A stretch of DNA of 64,000 bases from Streptomyces caelestis. Its GTDB lineage: Bacteria; Actinomycetota; Actinomycetes; Streptomycetales; Streptomycetaceae. The notes under the pieces are model-generated. The model worked only from the letters and a program-made list of their open reading frames with translations. It searched no databases and was not told the DNA's origin. How positions within the stretch are numbered: the first letter of the stretch is position 1; each line of letters starts with the position of its first letter. Below are positions 12,001 through 16,511 of this stretch, one piece after another. The translations under genes and the position numbers were made by a program. The stretch is from NCBI RefSeq assembly GCF_001279005.1, contig NZ_LGCN01000265.1:62001-126000 (forward strand), read 5' to 3'.

Positions 12001-14467
12001 CGGCCGCGCGGTGCTCAACGGCGCCGACCTGGTCCAGCGTGAGCGGTGGCTCCAGGACCTGGTCCGGTCGACGGAGTGGGTCGTCTACGACCCGGTCACC
12101 GGCGAACCGGTCGGCGCTCCCCGCCCGGTGCCGTGGAAGGGCCGCAAGCCCTACTTCTTCCTGGTCCACGGCGCGCCGGGGCAGACCCTCATGGTCGAGC
12201 ACATGTTCCAGAACAACGTCCCGGTCCGGGGCACGGAAACCGGCGGCTACCTCCGACGGCGCCGCAGTGTGAGCCGGCTGGACCGGGACACCCCCCTCGT
12301 GTTCCTGTCCTGCTGGGGGAGCGGCCCGAAGGGGTACACCGCCGCCGCCCTGAAGCGGAGCCGCCCGTTCGTCCCCGACCCGCTCGCCGCCCCGTCGGTG
12401 GCCCAGGACGTCTCCAACAGGACACGGCGCGACGTCTACGCCCCGGACAGGGAGCACCTGAGCCGCCACGCGCACGGCAAGCTGTACGACCACGGCATCC
12501 CCACCACCCCGGTGAACGACCCGGTGGACATGGTGAAGCTGCGTCCCGAACCGACCCCGGACGAACTCGACGCCCTGGCCGCGCGGGCCGGCCTGGAGAG
12601 GTCCGCGGACCTCACCCCGGCGATGGCCCGGGACACGGCGCTGCGCCTGGTCCGCGCCCTGCGGGCCACGTTCGGCGTCGACGTGGAGGACGACAAGGAC
12701 GTCCCGCCCGGCACGTACCACCGGCTGCTGCGCGGCATCGGCGCCCTGGAGGTCATGCGCCGCGGGGACGGGAACCTGCGGGAGCACGGCGAGCTGACGC
12801 TCGACCTGCTCGACCGGGTCGCCCGCGCGCACCACGGCCTGACGACCGCCCCCGGCACCCGGCCCGCGCCGCCGGACCCCGACGACGTACGGGCGGTGCT
12901 GGAGGCGGCGTCGGCGCGGCTGTCCGCCGACCCGGGATCCGCGCTGTCCGACTTCGTCCCCCTGCCCTCCGTGGACCGGGCCCGCGAACTGATCGCACGG
13001 CACGAGCCGGACCTGTGGGCCCGCCAGGTGCTGGGCCTGCGCCCGTCGGAGCAGGTCACCGCGGCCCACCGGCAGAACGCGCTGTGGGCCACGGTCAAGG
13101 CGGTGGAGGGCGTGGAGAACCATCCCGACCCCGACGCCCTGACGACGAAGGCGCTCCACCTGCCCGCCGGCGAGGACCCGGGGGACGAGGCCCTGCGGAC
13201 GGACCTCCTCCTGATGGCCGCCACGGCGGCGGCCCTCGGACGCGACGCCTACGACCCCACGGCCCTCGCCGCGTACGACCTCGAACGCCACGGCGCGTTG
13301 GACGACCGCACCCTCATCACCTCCGTGAACGGCAAGGCCTCCGGCCGCAGTTGGACGGGGAAGCCCGCCCCGAGCCGCCTGTGGGCGGACCGCTACGTGA
13401 TCTCGCCCGACGGCGGCCTGAACGACAGCCGCGGGGCACTGGCGCCCTGGCACCGGAAGAGCGCCGGGAAGAGCGACCATCCCGGCGGGTACGTACTGGA
13501 CCTGAGCGGCACCACCCCGGGCCGGGTCGACATGCCCCGGCCGGACGGCACCACCCGCCCGGTGCCCTACGACGAGATCGCCGAACTGCTCTCCCACGAC
13601 CCCGTCCTGGCGCAACTGGACCGGGACGTCACGGTCGTCCCCGTCGGCGCGGGGACGGGGGACGCCGCCCTGGCCGAGGCGATCGCCGCCCGGAGGGGAG
13701 CCGCCCGGACGGTGTGGCTGCCGACGCGGCCCCTCCGGCTCCTCGACCGGCGACCGGCGGTGGACGAGAGCCTCCTCGTGCTGACCTCGCCCCAGGACGA
13801 CACGGGGGCGCACTGGTCGCGGACCGGTCCGCCCGCGCTGACGGACCCGCCGTCCGGACCCGCCCCCGACGTCATCACGGCCGGCGACGACACCCCGCTC
13901 CAGGAACCGCCCTCCGAGGAGGCCCGACGCCGGTGGCTCGCCGGCCGGGTGGGCGCGGACGACCTGCCCGGCACTCCGCCGGGGTTCACCGGCGGCGAAC
14001 TCGTCACCCTGGACGAACTGAGGGACGCGGGCGTCGGGATCACCCCCGGCATGGACGTCGAGGCGCAACTCGGCGGCGGCGTGCGGGGCGGCGGGCTGGC
14101 GCCGCTCGACCAGGTGCGGCTGCTGCTGGCCCGCCCCGGCCCGTGGCCGGACGCCCTCGACGCCGTCGCGGCCACGGTGTCGCGCCGGATCTGGCGCTCG
14201 GCGTTCACGGACTTCGCGAGCACGACCGCGCACCCGGACGCCGCCCGGGCCTGGGACACGGCCCTCGGGATGCTCCTGCCGGGCGACCCGGACGCCGTGC
14301 TCGCGGACTGGCGGTACGCCGGGGAGGCGTACCGCGACGCGGTGCGCCGCCTCGCCGACCTCCTGGCGGCGGAGGGGACGGACCCCCGGGCGCTCGCGCG
14401 CCTGGCCGCCCGGTTCCGGGAGATCCTCGGACTGCCACCCCTCGGGAAGGCGGACACGGGTGAATGA
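2..14467 (+). CDS. Giant multi-domain toxin-like 'lonely Cys' protein (5' end outside window)
   Basis: The frame is open to base 2, so the gene starts upstream. Residue numbers here count from the GTG at 17, giving 4,816 residues. Order seen: beta-rich part (1-1130), coiled coil (about 1138-1365), OTU-like domain with Cys replaced by Ala (about 1415-1620), Pro/Lys-rich linker (1619-1712), OTU-like domain with C1741 and H2016, nucleotidyltransferase-like remnant (about 2260-2408), lethal-factor-like metallopeptidase (about 2572-2771), repeat unit 1 with H3236/C3284, OmpA-like domain (about 3528-3675), Ser/Asp run, repeat unit 2 with H4051/C4099, and degenerate unit 3. Only three cysteines were found by eye. 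Giant Streptomyces proteins with a 'lonely Cys' domain are linked to type VII secretion, which fits the overlapping downstream gene. Export and proteolytic self-maturation are inferred. No signal peptide can be judged because the N-terminus is missing. Confidence 0.85.
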   Translation, partial: AESLPVPPRWTDPVTYRIALQNTLQVLGVLSQQNVTANLEGLTTVGLPIRLTDPDSVGQTYYTVRVHGTLTGRRYEGRDDNEGMRFSAQGVDRIDGQSSAKRGLDLGLEGTFSGRDNTVDDLAGLPRNTLGLTLGVRGGWQWETETGFGSTVTNEPMSVSNQPTHLYRYDLSLTATMSGYWRPRGLLRGLGLGLPGLLVLDEPVNVLFGRTPLGHLRGGGPRTGQVLIGVPVQHTPDADPHADGALNPYLSDESVPTHLTTERALALAKGDLVLPADPGAGRPAGRLADRGTQRFKDFRQHPFVIVNMVVPPVLLAEVDRVLGAASGNAWQLTKEGAATRDAIVRSFTPQSLASGFDQSSGPLGLVGSGLLGKGPYGELWGTFRYATAVGDLRALTPPMSMDTEMTLGGTRQAAGKVSTSTGFVFGGQLVYSVAQNPGHGLMGAYGLVANPLSASHARSRSVVRTVVADMNRKGFTHQVLVAGDVRHWFALFTSRLGTGRIGTAAAARTFVPSLLAGAAGTELTDRGGLLGHLPEKSAHRMGLIDDGMGDVPRYTGRSWTPQPWMRGTAFGTYAVNPLDPTDALLAFDRRIGTLGLDGESRERIRQLVTARATRALKGEMTTTAPSTPVRAGGWGWDSIRIGSRQVRARVELIPGTPVFEGLDHSAELEENRRAIETVQRNSESSSGADVGLLTSQLVYTGDTQVPASGPTYTESGSNRKTVASSHTVTTVTIYRAASTEPHAEVVTPYRMRITLEADDTPHAGTPAGAKPAKGKPTALDRFRGRLRIVEEGDAGELREHVPLSLMEPVRSREDEGTGRLLPAPDPAADPALAAPPRPVSPARAVEELTVRDGDGVVRPFTFPENGMHPRGIIGVENIRTAGELLLTKAYDVGFPLQVLEAEDGPDATALTELLRRTRRTGLTRLGTGSAQALEDGTSSTAVTAFFPRTTEPGGYQVAGLTEKSLAGTDTGQLSLRSAPDFSRALLLTVADGKKLEVLRRYGDNAGTSSSVEHGQSSSLGGAFLYDSPDAGLNQIGAFGPGPNDLDGDGMPVGDDHLTSRNLKPKTGRSFLFAVPATWIGVGDVHRNILDSKLANRIRGGTFAKARSGPQAMRSQAYVVTWIREDVARDLRIITDTNFPERVSKAWDAVEKASKAWVDADKAYWKKRRASGGLRADLDAAQTALDRAERVARAAGRPVDLARADVDTADTALRQAESDARRDHRLADESVAAAQADVDAFAENAYGSAPEHDGWAEVLREEEDAALARLAAAEEAAGTLRKEADLRLETARTGKAAADARLDAALLSARDPRRALDEATARRDAARDAFETRRAELDALRNTAEKAAAEYHRVRAGADQLTRWHRLAATAEGREELDGLPEPPAVTYQAPPKEPKAKPPAPPRYTRTGTGPGAVLTSPTNETYTLQDVPRDGDAFFRALAQGLEHAAPGTLAAQGIDLDDPRAMSDLRRRMASWLTDHADEDLLAAVAPDHTDAFSAEEIAAAGLDLGTDTPARREFDGLGGLLPHVADLPPGVRAELAVIQLLRRGDAPSEAGWNHGAADLLPLLAARTFGVRVTVVGSDGGFQDFAPEDPTGDLRGLVGTSAHPGAHVVLSLDDRHYQPALPTSPAPKPDPEPKPLAPKAGTEPKLAPKADPELKADPEPKPPAPKSDPGLEPLVPKSGPEAKLPAPKPDPGAKPRASKPDPEPKPLAPRPDPSPGDGEKGAGPESDSGRARGRRVPVPGTGECLLYSFMAGDPVHIRSRLGGLAATDRAAYDWLGDPDAVRGDLRRQAATGATTGPSRTALRAMRSYLEDYVGRSGGRLHPQITGQFRQTVADAFAARVRGMDRAGMLALLDHHGVRQVPVAEALDPAALLRRYVDARTAALPADPAVSPQDVRAVVEAEAEDLGPRRMFEYLKQHGLLPTPRDLDDEALGRLLTTAYTQSAAPLDDTELPGLLDAVVNWERRWGTPEGEIFLFLAAHAFDLRVDVVRSLPSGPRRVGEAGPDNATRQTEVYYNGVDHYDGSDAAPRDRFGAPVLPKRIKDEERDQDGDVRLNPLWVPLDEVDPDLLITGNRDAVWLYTVTDDGRVILGTEDLSGIVTPEQFDALLAGMREKDPDLTAEALRGTLDGLGHTGIAAGFVDDGGEAAGRTLPGRSRVSGEFRWNKDLNSWVVNDKSGRYMSETVRPGLDAAEAAGWLTNVAALFSDRLGVVVRTDQVKTAAPVPAPALAPPPPSAPTADPAGRAVPAPPQGTRQPGTPSGDDTGRLDVARRVGAVLHGLGHPVVLAGAARGRVQFGQSRPLGAVEFHLPAVSPPAADGIRGALEREMPGASVRVRPGTGGGRVLDLSVDGVDITVTAVDRPASGTVTVDGFTVPRPADSLADAALALATGTDPELRGRDLLDLLWALHRTPADGPRTATPVLAREDAYRSARPAGAAGSLAVRLSELLDSAAQDPDALTRHEETWRALGVTDAGLPALRAELTALADGLRVLPEVTADPVRALAARLPGLSAADRDAELAALPPADRERLAADPVLVDALRAGRDPAEFASVAARLMTQVPDGVEQPVSAGDRARTQIARMLRDPDVAARLLKRGSRVLVVPRNEALTSLDAFRFLRGAVTGDGRPWDDVRGAGTRTAAVTEENLLGERTTVGADKSAYPDGYSSTLHEFAHTIHLHGLDPVDRQRITNTFRTTTRAGEAGNWPDGPLHGYDADGRRSAPNYSSRNELEFFAQLTNVYLMANGGDDPYTGLPRNNAGPEWVRTRQPALYPLLRRLYGEGPPPRTRHPRSVEPARPRGARPADVNPVEATDAENEALARARALWDVAEGAPGDGSDSHVAVRALWDGATGAHAPQPHAPAPLPSPFPAPAPETRSAAAPPPADGALQQRLQQLWALVDATFGSQPLSQELRTGLFNSLRVVEAVRARHPRLGRGPLDLAGITRTLLHLPPDAPVDAARHYDALTLVSSAHRRGRSGSLDAIAAYGLTRQGHPEQSALSGDDGTPYGRNWTGRPGIHLHLDLVADPRGVHPAPWGPAAHAVLAERNAEGMVLADGVPVSDEEFAELVLHDPGRRPDVPVVILIGEEDGRNEVLARVIADRTGTRTWFTYGDLRLETAPSGRRVPVLAAPASANDPAGTWVPADPGLVPDDPEAPVRASDGTVFPDSDIHTYPLVTVDGQALTGRVFLDAHDMAMREEALRVVSAIQHYTNVEEGLPGVYAGRQSGLLPLPRALADSYVVVGHGDSGRTTLPRRSTAANQAVHPRQLGRVLARRKSMRALPPDRPVWLLLCELSMTRADQDLLAHPSSAQYVANETRRTVFTVDRQISPSEAEGGLPPRLVVYDDPDNPVGHIEEFLPEPRTAALDALADLGGLPADLPGRTDRALHWVRALRQTHGVRVDSDPDREAEFHELIEGFGALERLRSRAAGDADPGLLTWGELRHVVGRYATRQGWNPSLTAGTLAHLLHAARTGRLHPSEAARPTAAAAPPVSTVTLAPTDTGLALDDEAEAGSVAVPDGDGPAEPAPELPPSRSRDAFEHRPRDITDPDQRGQLADLAEQLVLSGLRDLRAGLRLPRITVTGYGNGPRFALSGAAVEHAGTVGRQRAEAARDFLRDEIRRRLELNERAVRDVADVRGRTVRAEDFPITTESGGRDTGATGRAARRQVVVTVDRSPLSEAVARLAELSPEDFGPEDYFAGPDRLARSLLHLDDNPGDDPDSDSDSDSDSGSDSGSASTDPALVPVRFDDDDLSPRVRGLYELVDEAMAAGRATSREALTAYHLGRQGLLSDATRLTAPDGTPLGRNWTGRPAQDLDTSSYDVVDDDDRSPRPSPWTRRPGAPLPYVIGTKDGDHTKVGLALPDGGRRWRLSPEEFAELLAQDAELAGREDGAEVVLASKYAGAMGLDLPRRAAARVRRTLWSHSGEAALKPHPDTGRSRIEVSDDRSFGDEPLGEWIASDPDDLGPDEGRPEPGEAVLRTIDGKTLRDADVQSATLTDEGRPVGRAVLNGADLVQRERWLQDLVRSTEWVVYDPVTGEPVGAPRPVPWKGRKPYFFLVHGAPGQTLMVEHMFQNNVPVRGTETGGYLRRRRSVSRLDRDTPLVFLSCWGSGPKGYTAAALKRSRPFVPDPLAAPSVAQDVSNRTRRDVYAPDREHLSRHAHGKLYDHGIPTTPVNDPVDMVKLRPEPTPDELDALAARAGLERSADLTPAMARDTALRLVRALRATFGVDVEDDKDVPPGTYHRLLRGIGALEVMRRGDGNLREHGELTLDLLDRVARAHHGLTTAPGTRPAPPDPDDVRAVLEAASARLSADPGSALSDFVPLPSVDRARELIARHEPDLWARQVLGLRPSEQVTAAHRQNALWATVKAVEGVENHPDPDALTTKALHLPAGEDPGDEALRTDLLLMAATAAALGRDAYDPTALAAYDLERHGALDDRTLITSVNGKASGRSWTGKPAPSRLWADRYVISPDGGLNDSRGALAPWHRKSAGKSDHPGGYVLDLSGTTPGRVDMPRPDGTTRPVPYDEIAELLSHDPVLAQLDRDVTVVPVGAGTGDAALAEAIAARRGAARTVWLPTRPLRLLDRRPAVDESLLVLTSPQDDTGAHWSRTGPPALTDPPSGPAPDVITAGDDTPLQEPPSEEARRRWLAGRVGADDLPGTPPGFTGGELVTLDELRDAGVGITPGMDVEAQLGGGVRGGGLAPLDQVRLLLARPGPWPDALDAVAATVSRRIWRSAFTDFASTTAHPDAARAWDTALGMLLPGDPDAVLADWRYAGEAYRDAVRRLADLLAAEGTDPRALARLAARFREILGLPPLGKADTGE
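3430..4110 (+). other. Coiled-coil segment of the giant protein
   Basis: Residues about 1138-1365 are rich in Ala, Glu, Arg, Asp and Lys with heptad-like spacing and almost no Gly or Pro. Examples are the stretches around KASKAWVDADKAYWKK and ARLAAAEEAAGTLRKEADLR. It separates the beta-rich N-terminal part from the first OTU-like domain and could act as a stalk or spacer. This is a composition-based call. Confidence 0.6.
4260..4867 (+). other. OTU-like cysteine protease domain 1, catalytic Cys replaced by Ala
   Basis: OTU deubiquitinase-type domains carry a DGxCxF/L motif and a C-terminal His in an H-Y context. Here the motif reads D1426-G-D-A-F-F-R-A-L, with Ala1429 at the Cys position, and the distal motif is DDRHYQP with H1613. 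The intervening fold signature (helices, then a segment rich in hydrophobic strands, FGVRVTVVGSDG) is kept. By family rules this copy should be catalytically dead, and it may bind rather than cut. The fold assignment is motif-based. Confidence 0.55.
4870..5155 (+). repeat. In-frame Pro/Lys-rich repeat linker
   Basis: Imperfect tandem repeats of the type xPKPDPEPKPLAPK run over about 95 residues (1619-1712), encoded by recurring ccgaagccggatccggagc-like units. Pro/Lys repeats like this usually form extended spacers or wall-spanning linkers. It joins the dead OTU-like copy to the intact one. Confidence 0.8.
5204..6110 (+). other. OTU-like cysteine protease domain 2 (C1741/H2016)
   Basis: GTGECLLYSFM places C1741 at the position of the OTU nucleophile. 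The matching distal motif YYNGVDHYDGSD gives H2016, followed by an acidic residue. The strand EIFLFLAAHAFDLRVDVV precedes it as in the first copy. About 275 residues separate Cys and His, more than in compact OTU domains, because a helical insert of about 150 residues sits between them. Activity as a protease is inferred only from the motifs. Confidence 0.5.
6797..7243 (+). other. Degenerate nucleotidyltransferase-like segment
   Basis: Residues about 2260-2408 resemble the AbiEii/minor nucleotidyltransferase pattern: a helix, then VVLAGAARGRVQFG, then SRPLGAVEFHLP where active members have an R-x-T-x-D-[IL]-D motif, then a VDITVTAV strand and a helical tail RGRDLLDLLWALH. The metal-binding Asp-x-Asp is absent (AVEF). 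If the fold assignment is right the domain is inactive. Recognition is weak and comes from pattern only. Confidence 0.3.
7730..8330 (+). other. Anthrax lethal-factor-like zinc metallopeptidase domain
   Basis: An HExxH zinc motif (H2664-E-F-A-H2668) sits in STLHEFAHTIH. Fifty residues on, Y2718-SSRNEL-E2725-FFAQ matches the lethal factor helix YGRTNEAEFFAEAF, in which Tyr728 and Glu735 are seven residues apart, exactly as Y2718 and E2725 are here. Upstream, RPWDDVRGAGT recalls the WDDVPG-type motif of that toxin family, as remembered. By analogy H2664, H2668 and E2725 bind zinc and E2665 is the base. This is the clearest enzymatic domain of the giant protein. The substrate is unknown. Confidence 0.7.
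8640..10430 (+). other. Repeat unit 1: caspase-like (clan CD type) module H3236/C3284
   Basis: The unit opens with a helical YGLTRQG motif and GRNWTGRP (3001-3008). It continues through a DEEFAELVLHDP segment to SYVVVGHGDSG (H3236) and VWLLLCELS (C3284), then YVANETRRTVFTVDR and a VRALRQTHGV helical tail. A hydrophobic strand ending in His-Gly, followed 48 residues later by a second hydrophobic strand ending in Cys, is the hallmark of clan CD peptidases. These include caspases and the autoprocessing domains of MARTX and TcdB toxins. Protease function is inferred. Confidence 0.55.
10600..11040 (+). other. OmpA-like domain within the giant protein
   Basis: Residues about 3528-3675 follow the OmpA C-terminal pattern: a helix, then LPRITVTGYGN, then VGRQRAEAARDFLRDEIRR, a loop and a closing strand RRQVVVTVDR. 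The usual peptidoglycan-contact motif is altered (RQRAEAARDFL in place of xxRAxxVxxYL). It lies between repeat units 1 and 2 and could contact cell wall. The assignment is pattern-based. Confidence 0.5.
11150..11205 (+). repeat. In-frame Ser/Asp repeat
   Basis: A short run of gactcggacagc-type hexanucleotide units encodes alternating Asp and Ser/Gly residues, forming an acidic flexible linker between the OmpA-like domain and repeat unit 2. Confidence 0.8.
11225..12845 (+). other. Repeat unit 2: caspase-like module H4051/C4099
   Basis: The unit repeats the layout of unit 1: YHLGRQG, GRNWTGRP (3796-3803), EEFAELLAQD, YFFLVHGAPG (H4051), LVFLSCWGSG (C4099), DVSNRTRRDVYAPDR, and a VRALRATFGV tail followed by EHGELTLDLLDRVARAH. 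The His-Cys spacing is 48 residues, identical to unit 1. Sequence between the motifs has diverged strongly, so the duplication is old and the dyad has been kept under selection. Confidence 0.55.
13000..13860 (+). other. Repeat unit 3: degenerate copy without the His/Cys dyad
   Basis: YDLERHG and GRSWTGKP (4443-4450) mark the start of a third unit, followed by YDEIAELLSHD and a VTVVPVGAG strand. The His-Gly and Cys segments are missing. The sequence passes into a Pro-rich stretch and a C-terminal domain ending at the stop codon. This copy appears truncated and non-catalytic. Confidence 0.6.
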
Positions 14468-15077
14468 GATGAGGGCGAATGAGATGAGTGAGCGGAGCGG
14501 GACGGCGATGCCCACACCCCCCGATGACATCGTCGAGGCCGCACGGCTCGCGCCGGAGCACTGGATCAGCATGATCGACCCCGGCTGGGACGGCGAGGGC
14601 GTGCCGCCGGACCGGGTCGTGGTCGGCCGCTGGCGCACGGGAACGACCGGCGAGATCGAGGAGTGGGAGGACAACGAGGCGTACCGCCCCTCCCCGGAAG
14701 CGCTCGGCTGGCCCGAGCCCACCGACGACGTCGACCACGCCCTCCAGCTCGCGGTCACCGGCTACGGGACGGTCGAGGACGCCCTGCGCGCCCTGGCCAC
14801 CGCCGAGGTGGCGGTGCTGACCCTGCCGGACGGCTCCCCGGTGACCGCCGCGGTGGCGGACGGCCGGCTCGTCGTCCCGGTCTTCACCGCCGCGCCCCAC
14901 CTCGCCGGCGTCGGCGCCTTCGCCTCCGAACGCGTCACCGTCCCGGCCCTCCTGGACCGCCTGCCACCCGGCCACGCGCTGTACGTCAACCCGGCCGGCC
15001 CCGCGGGCACCGTGCTGGAGCCCGGCCGGCTCGCGGGAGCGGACCCGGGCGGGACACGATCGGAGGACGCCGATTGA
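14460..15077 (+). CDS. Type VII secretion system-associated, SseB-fold protein
   Basis: A 205-residue protein whose GTG start overlaps the stop of the giant gene by 8 bases, implying translational coupling. ATG codons at 14469 and 14484 are alternative starts; the leader has a duplicated gaatgagatgag block. Residues about 85-195 (EDALRALA, then LVVPVFTAAPHL, then ALYVNPAGPAG) match the SseB N-terminal fold seen in the two SseB proteins at 25762 and 26731. NCBI calls such partners of giant 'lonely Cys' proteins type VII secretion-associated; that label is from memory. A chaperone, adaptor or immunity role is possible. No membrane segment or signal peptide is seen. Confidence 0.6.
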   Translation: MNEMRANEMSERSGTAMPTPPDDIVEAARLAPEHWISMIDPGWDGEGVPPDRVVVGRWRTGTTGEIEEWEDNEAYRPSPEALGWPEPTDDVDHALQLAVTGYGTVEDALRALATAEVAVLTLPDGSPVTAAVADGRLVVPVFTAAPHLAGVGAFASERVTVPALLDRLPPGHALYVNPAGPAGTVLEPGRLAGADPGGTRSEDAD

Positions 15078-15110
15078 CCGGACGGGGCCGGCGCCCGGCC
15101 CACCCCTGCC

Positions 15111-15150
15111 GGGGTGTCACTCCCGACGTGGCTCCCCGGTGTGACGCCCC
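15111..15150. promoter_or_regulatory. Inverted repeat upstream of the histidine kinase gene
   Basis: GGGGTGTCAC (15111-15120) and GTGACGCCCC (15141-15150) are inverted with 9 of 10 matches and 20 bases between them. The right arm falls inside a 21-bp motif that recurs upstream of the MFS gene at 17262. It is a candidate binding site for the downstream response regulator. Confidence 0.45.
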
Positions 15151-15256
15151 GTCCTCCTCCGCCGTCCTGCCCTCCTCCCCGTCACCGGTCACGAGACGGA
15201 GGGAGACGGACGGATGCGCCGCTCCGGGACGACCCCGGACGCCGCCTTGCCGTGCC

Positions 15257-15262
15257 TAAGCT
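15257..15262 (+). promoter_or_regulatory. Candidate -10 element TAAGCT for the two-component genes
   Basis: TAAGCT lies 7 bases before the ATG at 15270, the usual position for a leaderless Streptomyces transcript. No ribosome binding site precedes that ATG. No convincing -35 element is seen. Confidence 0.45.
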
Positions 15263-15269
15263 GGGGCCC

Positions 15270-16511
15270 ATGACGTCGGTGGAGGGGGAGCCCCCGCGCG
15301 CGCTGCTCGCGGGGGCCTCACGTCGGTGGGTGCGGCTGCTGCCGTGGGGCGTGGCGTTCGTGCTGAGCGTCGCCCTGCTGCCCACCACCCTCCAGGTGCT
15401 CACCGCCGACTACGGCCTGAACGGCGGCATCGCGAGCGTGCTGGCCGTCGCACAGGCGGCGCCCCTGCTGCTCGCCGTCGTCCGTCCGCTGCCGGCCTGG
15501 TGCGTGGTCTTCGCCGCGGACGTGGCCGGGGCGCTCGCCCTGCTCACCGTCGACTTCGAGGAACGGCTGCTGTGGCCGTTCCCGCCCATGGAGATCGTCG
15601 GATACCTCGGCCTCTGCCTCGCCCTCGGCCTGCGCGAGCGGCGCCGGACGCTGCTGCTGGTGTGGCTGGCGACGGCGGGCGCGAACACCGGCCTGGGGTT
15701 CGTCGCACCCCACGGCACGAGCGCCATGGAGGTGCTGCTCACCCTCCTCAGCGGCGTCGCGCTCCTGCTCGCCGCCGCGCTCCGCGAGCGGTACGAGGCC
15801 CAGCGCAGGCTGACCGAGCAGGAGACGATCAGCGAGGCCGAGCGCGGCCGGCGGACGCTGCTGGAGGAACGCGCCCGCATCGCACGCGAGCTGCACGACG
15901 TGGTGGCGCACCACATGTCCGTCATCACGGTGCAGGCGGACACCGCGGCGTACCGTCTCGACGGGCTGCCGCCGGACGTGCGGGAGGAGTTCACGTCCAT
16001 CGCGGCGACCGCGCGCGAGTCGCTCGGCGAGATGCGGCGGCTCCTCGGCGTACTGCGCGACGAGGAGGCGCGCGGCGAGCTCGCGCCCCAGCCGGGTCTG
16101 ACACGGATCGGGCAGCTGGTGGAGGCGATGGTGCGGGCGGGCACGCCGGTGGAGTTCACCCCCTGCGACGCCGCCGTGCCCGAGGCGGTGGGCCTCTCCG
16201 CGTACCGCATCGTCCAGGAGGCCCTCGCGAACGTCGTGCGGCACGCGCCGGGTGCTCCGACACGGGTGTCGGTGTCGTCGGTGTCGGAGTCCGTCGCGGA
16301 GGACGGCGCGTGGCTCACCGTCCTCGTCGTCAACGGGCCGCCGCCCGAGCCGCCCGCCGCGCCGCTCGAGGAGGGCGGCACCGGGCACGGCCTCGTCGGC
16401 ATGCGCGAGCGGGTGCGGCTCGCCGACGGCACCCTCGACACGGGGCCGCTGCCGGACGGCGGCTTCCGGGTGGCCGCCCGACTCCCCTTCACCGAAAGGA
16501 ACCTCACGTGA
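15270..16511 (+). CDS. Sensor histidine kinase, NarL/DesK type
   Basis: A 413-residue kinase. Four to six hydrophobic segments occupy residues about 20-172. A HisKA_3 dimerization motif follows, RIARELHDVVAHHMSV, with H209 as phosphoacceptor. The ATPase domain has the N-box EALANVVRHAPG and the G-box GTGHGLVGMRERVRL. The frame is open further upstream, but ATG 15270 starts just before the first membrane segment and sits behind a -10 element, so it was preferred. Its stop overlaps the response regulator start (GTGA). It presumably phosphorylates that regulator. The membrane-embedded sensor with little extracytoplasmic sequence suggests sensing of membrane state or a lipophilic drug (inference). 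Confidence 0.9.
   Translation: MTSVEGEPPRALLAGASRRWVRLLPWGVAFVLSVALLPTTLQVLTADYGLNGGIASVLAVAQAAPLLLAVVRPLPAWCVVFAADVAGALALLTVDFEERLLWPFPPMEIVGYLGLCLALGLRERRRTLLLVWLATAGANTGLGFVAPHGTSAMEVLLTLLSGVALLLAAALRERYEAQRRLTEQETISEAERGRRTLLEERARIARELHDVVAHHMSVITVQADTAAYRLDGLPPDVREEFTSIAATARESLGEMRRLLGVLRDEEARGELAPQPGLTRIGQLVEAMVRAGTPVEFTPCDAAVPEAVGLSAYRIVQEALANVVRHAPGAPTRVSVSSVSESVAEDGAWLTVLVVNGPPPEPPAAPLEEGGTGHGLVGMRERVRLADGTLDTGPLPDGGFRVAARLPFTERNLT

Noticed and set aside
8750..14758. A minus-strand open frame of 2,002 codons
   Set aside because: Same antisense artefact; composition is Gly/Val/Arg-rich and it crosses the stop and start of real plus-strand genes.
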